A DNA stretch of 19,010 bases from Methanosarcina sp. Its GTDB lineage: Archaea > Halobacteriota > Methanosarcinia > Methanosarcinales > Methanosarcinaceae. Below are positions 7,097 through 13,004 of this stretch, one piece after another; the stretch's first letter is position 1, and the number at the start of each line of letters is the position of its first letter. Location of the stretch: the NCBI GenBank assembly GCA_017883485.1, contig JADGNM010000005.1, positions 1 to 19,010 on the forward strand. The letters are read 5' to 3'. Position numbers and translations under genes: made by a program. The notes under the pieces were generated by a model that saw nothing but the letters and a program-made list of their open reading frames with translations, had not been told where the DNA came from and searched no databases.

Positions 7097-7981
7097 TTAT
7101 CGCCTCCCTCTTCTCCTGATTGTATAGTAGAAGGCATCAAAGATGGGGGTATCGGTTGTAAAGGTATAGAATTCGGCCCCTGCCTTCATACAGGCTTTTT
7201 TAATCCTGGCAGCATGGTCATCAAGTTTTCCAAGGTAACGTTCCTTGAAATTTTCACTGACGTAAGTCCCGATTTCGTCTCCGGTCTCAAGGTCTATAAG
7301 CTTGCTGTTTCCCTGAAGGGGAAGCACCTTTTCCGTGGGGTCGAGCACCTGAATGAGAATGAGGTCATGATCGGAAAGCCTGGAAACTGCAGTTTCAATT
7401 GCCTGAGGTTCCTGCAGAAAGTCCGAGATAAGGATTACAAGGGATCTTGACTTGATTGCACGGCTGTACTTCAGGACTGCTTCTTCTATTGAAGTGCCGC
7501 CTGATATTTCAAGATCTGTCAAACGGTCGATTGTCTTCAGAAGATTCTTCCGGCCCCGGCTGGGTTTATTTATATCAACTTCCTGTGTAAATGTTGAGAT
7601 AGCAAACCTGTCGTTATATCTTGTTACCATATACGCGTAACCTGCAGCAAGCATAGCAGCATATTCGAACTTTGAAGTTCCGTTTTCAGGATAGTCCATG
7701 CTTTTGCTGGCATCGAGGAGGATATGGGTTGTAAGGGTCTTCTCCTCCTCAAACTGCCGCACATAGAGTTTTTCAGTCCTTGCATAGGCTTTCCAATCGA
7801 TATCTTTTAAGTCGTCGCTGGGGTCGTATTCCCTAAACCCGATGGTATCGATGCCGTGTCCGCTTCGGGTAGACGGACGGTTCCCAGCGTAGACCGTTGA
7901 TACCCGCTTTCGGACAGAGAACGTAAAGCGGTCAAGCTGCTTGAAAAAATCAGTTTCGATTTTTTGTTTTGTACGAGTCAT
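7097..7981 (-). CDS. DUF58-family protein (MoxR operon partner)
   Basis: A 294-residue protein of the DUF58 family, a VWA-like fold nearly always found beside MoxR ATPases. The hallmark core is present: GIDTIGFREYDPSDDLKDIDW (43-63), YARTEKLYVRQFEEE (66-80) and DASKSM (90-95) as the VWA metal-site start, then GGTSIEEAV and SDFLQEP further on. It has no TM helix and no signal peptide, so it is cytoplasmic. Known biology is limited: DUF58 proteins are thought to bridge the AAA+ ATPase and membrane VWA proteins. It lies 38 bp after moxR and 2 bp before the BatA-like gene. Confidence 0.9.
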   Translation of the reverse strand: MTRTKQKIETDFFKQLDRFTFSVRKRVSTVYAGNRPSTRSGHGIDTIGFREYDPSDDLKDIDWKAYARTEKLYVRQFEEEKTLTTHILLDASKSMDYPENGTSKFEYAAMLAAGYAYMVTRYNDRFAISTFTQEVDINKPSRGRKNLLKTIDRLTDLEISGGTSIEEAVLKYSRAIKSRSLVILISDFLQEPQAIETAVSRLSDHDLILIQVLDPTEKVLPLQGNSKLIDLETGDEIGTYVSENFKERYLGKLDDHAARIKKACMKAGAEFYTFTTDTPIFDAFYYTIRRRGRR

Positions 7982-8019
7982 TATGGATCGTCAATCAAAA
8001 GCCCGGTTTTAACCCGAAC

Positions 8020-8994
8020 TTATTTTACTTTCTTGATAATGTCCTCAATAGCCTGATCAGGGGTCATTCCGCTTCTTTCGGCTTCGAAAGTCAAAATAAG
8101 CCTGTGGCGGAGGACCGGGTAAGCCATGTAATCAATATCCTCTTTGCTTACGAAATTCCTTCCCTGTATAAGGGCCCTGGCTTTTGAGGCAAGGATTAAG
8201 CCAATAGATGCACGGGGAGAAGCACCATACTCAATATGTTCTTTGTCTTTTCTTGTCATACTCACGATAGAAAGGACGCGATGCTTAAGTTCCTCTGAAA
8301 TCGGGACCTGTCGGGTGAGTTTTTGTAAATCCAGAAGCGTGGATTTATCAAGGCCTCTTGAAGTCTTTGGGACTTCCGATTTCGTATAGCGGTTTATTAT
8401 TTCCATTTCCTCTTCATAGGAAGGATAATCTACAAGGATCTTTAACAGAAAGCGGTCGAGCTGAGCTTCGGGTAGAGGATATGTGCCTTCCATTTCTATG
8501 GGGTTCTGAGTTGCAAGAATAAAGAAGGGGCGGTCAAGCAGGAAGGTATCGTTTCCTACTGTTACCTGCTGTTCCTGCATTGCCTCAAGGAGTGCGGACT
8601 GGGTCTTAGGAGATGCCCTGTTGATCTCATCTGAAAGGACAACATTTGCAAAAATCGGCCCTGGCGCGAACCTGAATTCTTTTTTATTGTCTTTTTCTTC
8701 TATGACGTTTGTCCCCGTGATGTCAGATGGCATGAGGTCAGGAGTACACTGAATCCTGCTGAATTTCAAATTCATTGCGTGTGAGACTGTGGAAATCATA
8801 AGGGTTTTTCCAAGCCCGGGATTACTTTCTACAAGGGCATGCCCTTCACAGAGAATTGCAATTACGATCTGCTCCATTACCCTATTCTGGCCTACTATGA
8901 CTTTCCCTATCTCTTCAAAAAAAGTTTTGAAAATTCTGCCCGCATTCTGGTAGGTCGTGGCGGCCTGTCCAGAGTCGATATTACTTTCACTCAT
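8020..8994 (-). CDS. MoxR-family AAA+ ATPase
   Basis: An AAA+ ATPase of the MoxR class, a chaperone-like motor often needed to mature or insert metal into partner proteins. Numbering from the upstream ATG at 9009: Walker A region ESNPGLGKT (61-69), Walker B VVLSDEINR (123-131), sensor 1 ATQNP (166-170), LPEAQLDRFLLK (179-190) and the C-terminal lid with GASPRAS. The first glycine of the Walker A motif is Ser (codon AGT), while the GK[ST] core is intact. I place the start at the second ATG (8994, MSESNI; 324 residues) because a perfect GGTGA ribosome binding site sits seven bases before it. The ATG at 9009 (329 residues) has no such site. It heads the tightly packed MoxR-DUF58-VWA-VWA gene set. 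Confidence 0.92.
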   Translation of the reverse strand: MSESNIDSGQAATTYQNAGRIFKTFFEEIGKVIVGQNRVMEQIVIAILCEGHALVESNPGLGKTLMISTVSHAMNLKFSRIQCTPDLMPSDITGTNVIEEKDNKKEFRFAPGPIFANVVLSDEINRASPKTQSALLEAMQEQQVTVGNDTFLLDRPFFILATQNPIEMEGTYPLPEAQLDRFLLKILVDYPSYEEEMEIINRYTKSEVPKTSRGLDKSTLLDLQKLTRQVPISEELKHRVLSIVSMTRKDKEHIEYGASPRASIGLILASKARALIQGRNFVSKEDIDYMAYPVLRHRLILTFEAERSGMTPDQAIEDIIKKVK

Positions 8995-8998
8995 ATCT

Positions 8999-9006
8999 GC
9001 TTCACC
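8999..9006 (-). promoter_or_regulatory. Ribosome binding site deciding the moxR start
   Basis: On the minus strand GGTGA lies seven bases upstream of the ATG at 8994. It overlaps the alternative upstream ATG at 9009, which itself has only AT-rich sequence in front of it. This favours the shorter protein. Confidence 0.55.
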
Positions 9007-9140
9007 CATTAATTTGCTGTTTTTGCAGGTCTTGTAGCTGCTTTCTACCGGATGTTACCTGCTCCTGCGACAGTATAACATCAAAATACAATCTGTTATT
9101 CAAGAATTGCTTTCAGGCAACTTTCAATCAAACTGAATAC

Positions 9141-9179
9141 ATCTAATTTATCTTAGATAAGTTAATCTGTTTTAGATAA
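9141..9179. repeat. Nested palindromes and TTAGATAA repeats upstream of moxR
   Basis: TTATCT-T-AGATAA (9148-9160) is a perfect 13-base palindrome. TTAGATAA occurs at 9153-9160 and again at 9172-9179. An outer inverted repeat pairs ATCTAA (9141-9146) with TTAGAT (9172-9177). The cluster sits just past the stop of the three-TM gene and about 150 bp before moxR. It could be an operator for the moxR operon or a processing/termination element; the sequence does not decide. Confidence 0.4.
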
Positions 9180-9188
9180 TTTTTCCAT

Positions 9189-10073
9189 TTATTCTTTTGC
9201 CATTTCTTCGAAATAATTCTGGATAACGTTTCTGTATCCTTCAGGTAAATTTTCATAATATGCCTGGGAAGCAACTGCTTCAGGATTTACAGGATTAGAT
9301 TGAATAAATGACTCGTTTGTCTTATTTCCTTCTTGCTCGCTTGTAAAGCCCTGCCCGGAGCCAGGAGGGATCTTAAAGTCGACCGCCTTGCCCTCTACTA
9401 CAATAACTTCAGGTTTTCCGAAAAGACCCTCCTTATTGTTCTCATTGTTCGATGTGCCCCCATTTTCCGCTACGGGGTAAAGATCCGCGTTCGGACCTGA
9501 GACATATGGAGCTATAACTTGAGGGATATTTTTAGGGGATATATCTGTATGATACTCGGTAGTTGCTATATACATAGCACCCAAACCTGTAAGTAACGTC
9601 AATCCGATTCCTATTGTTAACAATTTTGTGTTCAACAGGGACAGGGACTCTACTGGCTTGAGCGCAATAATTACCCCGCCTATAAGGTCCTTAACGATTA
9701 TATTATCAGTATTCCTGTTGTCATAGGCCGTTCTCAGCTTTTCCTTAAGTGCTGGAAATTTTTCCTCAATAAGTTTTATAGCATCTTTTTTTTCCTTCAA
9801 ACTATATCTGATGGCGGTAATTATTATGGTAAGCAAAAGTTCCACCAGTATAATCCCTAAAGTTTCAAACAGGACCTTAAAACCTAGAAAATCATATTTT
9901 ATACCTGTATAAGGTTCAAAAAAACTTATTATCGAAAAGATGTCTTCCATATTGGTTAATGAGAAAATGATATGTAAAGCGAAGAATATTGTTGCAAAAT
10001 CAAGTAAAGTATATAATAAGTTATAAACTCGGACTGCAGATTCGTACTTTTTAATTGACGTTTCAAGATCCAA
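9189..10073 (-). CDS. Three-TM membrane protein associated with the MoxR/VWA operon
   Basis: A 294-residue membrane protein. TM helices lie at about 20-40, 63-88 and 151-170, and the segment after 175 is a hydrophilic, probably extracytoplasmic, Asn/Gly/Pro-rich domain. Two features recall DUF4175-like and other Bat-locus proteins: EEKFPALKEKLRTAYDNR (103-120) after the second TM helix, and the C-terminal NLPEGYRNVIQNYFEEM (275-291). Those similarities are from memory, not a search. The start is TTG, preceded at short distance by GGTGTGATGAT, which matches the 16S 3' end in part. It lies 62 bp after pheA and about 195 bp before moxR on the same strand. Function unknown; I infer a role with the MoxR operon. 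Confidence 0.7.
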   Translation of the reverse strand: MDLETSIKKYESAVRVYNLLYTLLDFATIFFALHIIFSLTNMEDIFSIISFFEPYTGIKYDFLGFKVLFETLGIILVELLLTIIITAIRYSLKEKKDAIKLIEEKFPALKEKLRTAYDNRNTDNIIVKDLIGGVIIALKPVESLSLLNTKLLTIGIGLTLLTGLGAMYIATTEYHTDISPKNIPQVIAPYVSGPNADLYPVAENGGTSNNENNKEGLFGKPEVIVVEGKAVDFKIPPGSGQGFTSEQEGNKTNESFIQSNPVNPEAVASQAYYENLPEGYRNVIQNYFEEMAKE

Positions 10074-10135
10074 ATCATCACACCGAATAAACTTACTTCA
10101 TTTTCTTAGTGTCTGAACATTTTTAAGCTTTTTGT

Positions 10136-11011
10136 TCACTTCTTAAAGGCAGGATAAGAACCCAGTACCTTAAGAGTATCAACTTTGACTTTTATATCTT
10201 CTAAGGCATCTTTTATAAGCGCATCGCTGGAATGCCCTTCAAAGTCGATATAAAAGTAATAATCCCCAAGTTCCTTTTTCGAAGGCCTGGACTCGATCTT
10301 TGTCAGGTTGATTTTCCTTTTTGCAAAAGCTCCGAGAATTTCATATAATGCCCCAGGCCTGTCTTTTTGAAGATATACTATAAGGGAAGTCTTGAAGGGG
10401 GAATTTTTGCAGGTCGAAAACGAAGCTTGCTTAAATGGATCTTTCTCTCCTGCATTCGGATCTTTCTCCCCTGCTTTCAAAACAATGAAACGTGTATAAT
10501 TTTCTTTCTGATCCTGAATGTTTGAAAGAAGAGTATTCAACTTATAGCATTCTGCAGCCTCAGGGGAGGCAATTGCCGCCATTTCCTCAAACTCTCCCGC
10601 AAGCCTGGCTGCGTGGGAAGTACTGCCCGTACTCCTGAGTTCTGTTCCAGGAAAATGCTTTTTCAGGAAATGCCTGCACTGGGCAAGCCCCTGCGGGTGG
10701 GAAAGAATGATCCTGATCTCATCAAGCCTACCTTTCGCGAGCAGGCAATGCTCTATTTTGACAACAACTTCTCCTACCATTTTGACATCCTTTTCAAGAA
10801 GGAGATCGAGAGTTATGCCTACTGAGCCTTCGATGGAATTTTCTACCGGTATTACCGAGAGATCCGATTTCCCCTGGACTGCTGCCAGGAGCGTATCCTC
10901 TATATCTGCAAAATACCTGAATTCTGCGCTGCAAAGGTCGTATTTCGCGGTCCATAACTTTGCAGCTTTTTCCGAGTATGAGCCTTCAGGCCCCATTACG
11001 CCGATAATCAT
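10136..11011 (-). CDS. pheA: Prephenate dehydratase (catalytic domain plus ACT domain)
   Basis: This enzyme converts prephenate to phenylpyruvate in phenylalanine synthesis. The 291-residue length fits stand-alone archaeal and bacterial PheA without chorismate mutase. Catalytic-domain marks are GPEGSYSEKAA (7-17), PVENSIEGSV, SHPQGLAQCRHFL and the TRF motif in NYTRFIVL. The C-terminal ACT domain has GALYEILGAFAKRKINLTKIESRP, containing the GAL and ESRP motifs that bind phenylalanine, so feedback inhibition is expected. The linker between the domains carries a duplicated AGEKDP segment, from a 21-bp tandem duplication. No clear ribosome binding site precedes the ATG. The gene is followed at 62 bp by the three-TM gene and could be co-transcribed with it, though the functions look unrelated. 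Confidence 0.96.
   Translation of the reverse strand: MIIGVMGPEGSYSEKAAKLWTAKYDLCSAEFRYFADIEDTLLAAVQGKSDLSVIPVENSIEGSVGITLDLLLEKDVKMVGEVVVKIEHCLLAKGRLDEIRIILSHPQGLAQCRHFLKKHFPGTELRSTGSTSHAARLAGEFEEMAAIASPEAAECYKLNTLLSNIQDQKENYTRFIVLKAGEKDPNAGEKDPFKQASFSTCKNSPFKTSLIVYLQKDRPGALYEILGAFAKRKINLTKIESRPSKKELGDYYFYIDFEGHSSDALIKDALEDIKVKVDTLKVLGSYPAFKK
10437..10474 (-). repeat. 21-bp in-frame duplication in the pheA linker
   Basis: Two 17-base copies differing at one base (10437-10453 and 10458-10474) are separated by 4 bases, giving a 21-bp period. They encode the doubled GEKDP in the linker between the catalytic and ACT domains. The frame is kept. Confidence 0.75.
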
Positions 11012-11063
11012 TTGAGGTTAATTGGGTGGATAGTAGTAATATTTTTTGATCATCCGGTGGTAG

Positions 11064-11079
11064 CTTCCTATTAGGGAAG
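11064..11079. other. Small hairpin in the pheA upstream region
   Basis: CTTCC (11064-11068) pairs with GGAAG (11075-11079) around a 6-base loop, 53-68 bp upstream of the pheA start. It could lie in the pheA leader RNA if transcription starts in the duplicated AT-rich block beyond it. Weak evidence. Confidence 0.25.
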
Positions 11080-11083
11080 ATTA

Positions 11084-11127
11084 ATAAATACCTCTTAAAA
11101 GTGAAATAAATACCTATTAAAAGTGAA
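11084..11127. repeat. 22-bp tandem duplication upstream of pheA
   Basis: Two adjacent 22-bp units (11084-11105 and 11106-11127) differ at a single base. Each contains ATAAATACCT and TTAAAAGTGAA, so on the pheA strand each unit carries an AT-rich AGGTATTTAT stretch that could act as a box A. The duplication may have doubled a promoter or operator of pheA. Confidence 0.7.
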
Positions 11128-11206
11128 GGTTAATTGATTGCGCATATTGCACACTACCGCTATTATCAGATACTTTTGATTATTTTGATATAAAACTTTC
11201 TTTTAA

Positions 11207-11443
11207 GACAGCGAAGATCCATCATACAACGTCATCTCAGGACATCTTGCAAACCAGTGCATTTCTACCATGCATGGCACCGGCTGCCTGTACTATTGTT
11301 TTCCTACAGGAACAGTGGGGGATCTGTCTGAAAAAGTAAAACTTTGTTGCCCTAAAAACGAGCTCTCCTTTTTTGTAGCGATCGGGCAAAATCCGAAGTG
11401 TGAGAAAAATATCATTGTGACGTTATCCGATCAATTTTTTTGA
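11207..11443 (+). pseudogene. Probable nitroreductase-like C-terminal remnant
   Basis: An open frame of 78 codons has no start at its left edge; the first ATG is internal, and the frame opens after a TAA at 11204-11206. It reads SGHLANQCI, then GTGCLYYCF, then LSEKVKL and ELSFFVAIGQNPK. The order GH.A.N (first FMN-contacting helix), a G.G-containing strand, and a final F.VAIG strand resembles the C-terminal third of nitroreductase or SagB-like flavin enzymes. This is recognition by eye and the match is loose. The normal protein is about 170-250 residues, so this is a broken relic if the match holds. It could otherwise be chance coding-like DNA. Confidence 0.33.
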
Positions 11444-11454
11444 ATATGTAATAA

Positions 11455-11467
11455 TCTATATATATCA
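11455..11467 (+). promoter_or_regulatory. TATA box for the structured leader / small TM gene
   Basis: TCTATATATATCA is a strong archaeal box A. Transcription would start near 11485-11495 and give a leader of roughly 90 bases before the small ORF at 11582. No matching gene lies closer. Confidence 0.45.
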
Positions 11468-11532
11468 CTATGTCACTAATACTGTATAAGATTGAGAGAA
11501 ATAGGACTTCCTCTTAATCTTTGGGTTGGATA

Positions 11533-11568
11533 GGTAGGGAGACGAGAATAGGGACTCGGAACCCTACC
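11533..11568 (+). ncRNA. Structured leader RNA candidate upstream of the 40-residue ORF
   Basis: GGTAGGG (11533-11539) pairs perfectly with CCCTACC (11562-11568), and CGAG (11543-11546) with CTCG (11555-11558). Between the two stems lies a symmetric 3x3 internal loop, AGA against GAA, that can form tandem G.A pairs. The terminal loop has 8 bases. The structure lies 14 bases before the small ORF and downstream of a TATA box. It is not a riboswitch class I recognise. It may be a cis-regulatory leader or part of a small RNA. Confidence 0.4.
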
Positions 11569-11581
11569 GACTACTTCTCAA

Positions 11582-11704
11582 ATGATTTATTTATCGGATA
11601 TGAAAATGATGAGCAAAAGACGTCTCATTTACCTATCCGCAGTAGTGACAATACTTTTCTTGATAGGACTTATCCATATACTTGACCACGATTTTAAAAG
11701 GTAA
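11582..11704 (+). CDS. Small single-TM protein (40 residues), hypothetical
   Basis: The frame encodes a short basic N-terminus (MKMMSKRRL), one hydrophobic helix (about IYLSAVVTILFLIGLIHIL) and a charged end (DHDFKR). This is the layout of a small membrane-inserted peptide with its N-terminus inside or outside by the positive-inside rule. Several in-frame ATGs exist (11582, 11600, 11606, 11609) and none has a clear ribosome binding site. A TATA box and hairpin leader lie upstream, and a terminator-like hairpin lies downstream at 11761. I do not recognise a family. Small hydrophobic peptides with structured leaders include regulatory subunits and type I toxins, but nothing here shows either role. 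Confidence 0.45.
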   Translation: MIYLSDMKMMSKRRLIYLSAVVTILFLIGLIHILDHDFKR

Positions 11705-11760
11705 GGCAAAAAGGCTTATCTTTATGTAATTAATACCTTTACCATACCTAATGCATTAAC

Positions 11761-11782
11761 AGCAATCTGATATTGCTATTTT
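11761..11782 (+). terminator. Terminator-like hairpin after the small TM gene
   Basis: AGCAAT (11761-11766) pairs with ATTGCT (11772-11777) around a 5-base loop, followed by ATTTT. A 6-bp stem plus a short T-run on the plus strand fits transcription end for the small TM gene. Confidence 0.45.
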
Positions 11783-11866
11783 GCCTAATTGATCAGTTTC
11801 TCTTCGCAGCTCCTACCAGCATTAAATTATAGCGAAGAATTTAGAAAATATATTGAAGGGAATAAT

Positions 11867-12007
11867 ATGAGTACTTACACTCATGTTAAGAGATCAAAGG
11901 TGAAAAAAAGACTTTGTAAAACAACACGATATCTGTTCCTATTCTCTCAGCCTGGAAGAGTAACCATAAATCTGTTTCATTCCTTAAGCCTGTTTCATTC
12001 TGAGTAG
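11867..12007 (+). CDS. Possible small basic protein (46 residues), doubtful
   Basis: ATG at 11867 is preceded by GAAGGGA at a suitable distance, and the product begins MSTYTHVKRSKVKKRLCK, strongly basic. The second half (LFLFSQPGRVTINLFHSLSLFHSE) has no recognisable pattern, and a direct repeat CTGTTTCATTC lies within it. It may be the start of a lost gene or a chance frame. Confidence 0.2.
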   Translation: MSTYTHVKRSKVKKRLCKTTRYLFLFSQPGRVTINLFHSLSLFHSE

Positions 12008-12047
12008 TTTGCTTGATAGCTGCTTATCCGTGCCGGACAAAGATTGA

Positions 12048-12491
12048 TCACTTCATCAGCCACTCACGCAGGCAAGCAAGGTCGGCATCTACTCTTTTCG
12101 CATCAACTATGCAATTATCATACAGCTCAGGATCAGCACCGCGGATCAAAGTACATACTAATTGCGCTATTTGATTGTCTGGATGCTCTTCCCTGAATTC
12201 ATCAATACAACACCAGAAATGAATACCGTCCTCTAACTCCTCTTTCGATTTCCTGGACGGTTCTGGCTCTTTCACAGGCTCTAGCTCAGGTACTCGCAGC
12301 CAGCCATAGTGTACTAACCCTTCAATTCGGGCTTTCTTAATTTTGCCAGCTTTTTCGAGCTCCGCTAAATATCGCTTTGCAGTATTTCTACCACAACCAA
12401 CTTCAGATATTACAGCAGCTGTTGATTTCGGAGCATCTTCAGACAGAACCTTTAGGAAGTTATCTGATGTATACTTTTGTTCGAACGTCAT
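12048..12491 (-). CDS. Winged-helix DNA-binding protein, hypothetical regulator
   Basis: A 147-residue soluble protein. Residues about 8-66 form a winged helix-turn-helix: FLKVLSEDAPKSTAAVISEV, then GCGRNTAKRYLAELEKAGKI as the recognition helix region, then ARIEGLVHYGWLR as the wing. A Pro/Glu linker (VPELEPVKEPEPSRKSKEE) leads to a helical, acidic C-terminal domain (GIHFWCCIDEFREEH... LREWLMK) that I do not recognise and that may bind a partner or oligomerise. I chose the ATG at 12491 because GAGGAT lies at the right distance before it. Open frame continues upstream to 12593, but its extra 34 residues look non-coding. The gene has no operon partner and stands alone in accessory DNA. Confidence 0.7.
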   Translation of the reverse strand: MTFEQKYTSDNFLKVLSEDAPKSTAAVISEVGCGRNTAKRYLAELEKAGKIKKARIEGLVHYGWLRVPELEPVKEPEPSRKSKEELEDGIHFWCCIDEFREEHPDNQIAQLVCTLIRGADPELYDNCIVDAKRVDADLACLREWLMK

Positions 12492-12526
12492 TTTCGATCC
12501 TCGTACAGGGCACACTTTACAGTTCT

Positions 12527-12535
12527 GATATATGC
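12527..12535 (-). promoter_or_regulatory. TATA-like box for the winged-helix gene
   Basis: On the minus strand GCATATATC lies about 36-44 bases before the ATG at 12491, placing transcription start just ahead of the GAGGAT ribosome binding site. Confidence 0.35.
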
Positions 12536-12593
12536 GCCTGCCAGCATATAAGTGCTGTTTATGTGTCCGAGCTCCAGGAAGAGATAAAATCAT

Positions 12594-12850
12594 AAATTTC
12601 TTGCTCTTCTATATATTGGTCGTTCACGAATAATGATCGATATTTCATGCCATTTCTCCGACACTTTGTCTGCGTTTTTATGTTCATATAATATGCTGGC
12701 TCCAAAGCGCCTAAAATGTGGGACAAAACGGAGCTTGAAGCTGTATTTCTATTTTTTGGAATAATATCAATCAACAAATAATGGACCACAAAAAATTATT
12801 ATGACTGTAAAATCCCATCTCATTTAAGATTATTCATTAGTCTTTCACCA
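12594..12850. other. Gene-poor stretch before the PKD-protein promoter
   Basis: No convincing gene. A minus-strand frame of 29 codons starting at 12648 (MKYRSLFVNDQYIEEQEIYDF) has GGAG nine bases ahead of it, but overlaps the region upstream of the winged-helix gene and matches nothing I know. Confidence 0.3.
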
Positions 12851-12851
12851 C

Positions 12852-12869
12852 TATATAAGCTATATAAGC
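12852..12869 (+). promoter_or_regulatory. Tandem TATATAAGC boxes
   Basis: TATATAAGC occurs twice back to back (12852-12860 and 12861-12869). Each copy is a good archaeal box A. They lie about 140 bp upstream of the PKD/PGF-pre-PGF gene and may be an upstream alternative promoter with a long leader. Confidence 0.4.
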
Positions 12870-12925
12870 ATAAAAAAAATTGAAAATTGCCTTCTATCTA
12901 AAGTGATAAAAAAACCAACCGTTAT

Positions 12926-12937
12926 AATAATATATAG
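12926..12937 (+). promoter_or_regulatory. TATA box for the PKD/PGF-pre-PGF gene
   Basis: ATAATATATAGA lies about 70 bp upstream of the ATG at 13005. This would give a leader of roughly 40-45 bases, and AAGGGT lies shortly before the start codon. Confidence 0.45.
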
Positions 12938-13004
12938 AGAGACATAATTAAGATTTTGGATTAGATTTCAGGAAAACTAAAGAAAAAAGTTAAGGGTCAT
13001 TTTT

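Noticed and set aside
11533..11568. tRNA or known riboswitch at the hairpin upstream of the small ORF
   Set aside because: There is no T-loop GGTTCRA, acceptor stem or CCA-type ending, and the conserved bases do not fit riboswitch classes I know, so it is reported only as a structured leader candidate.
11600..11612. ATGATGA as a C/D box sRNA box C
   Set aside because: No box D (CTGA) at a suitable distance and no C'/D' pair; the bases are explained as start codons of the small ORF.
12492..12593. N-terminal extension of the winged-helix protein from ATG 12593
   Set aside because: The extra 34 residues have no pattern, a TATA-like box lies inside them, and a good ribosome binding site precedes the inner ATG.
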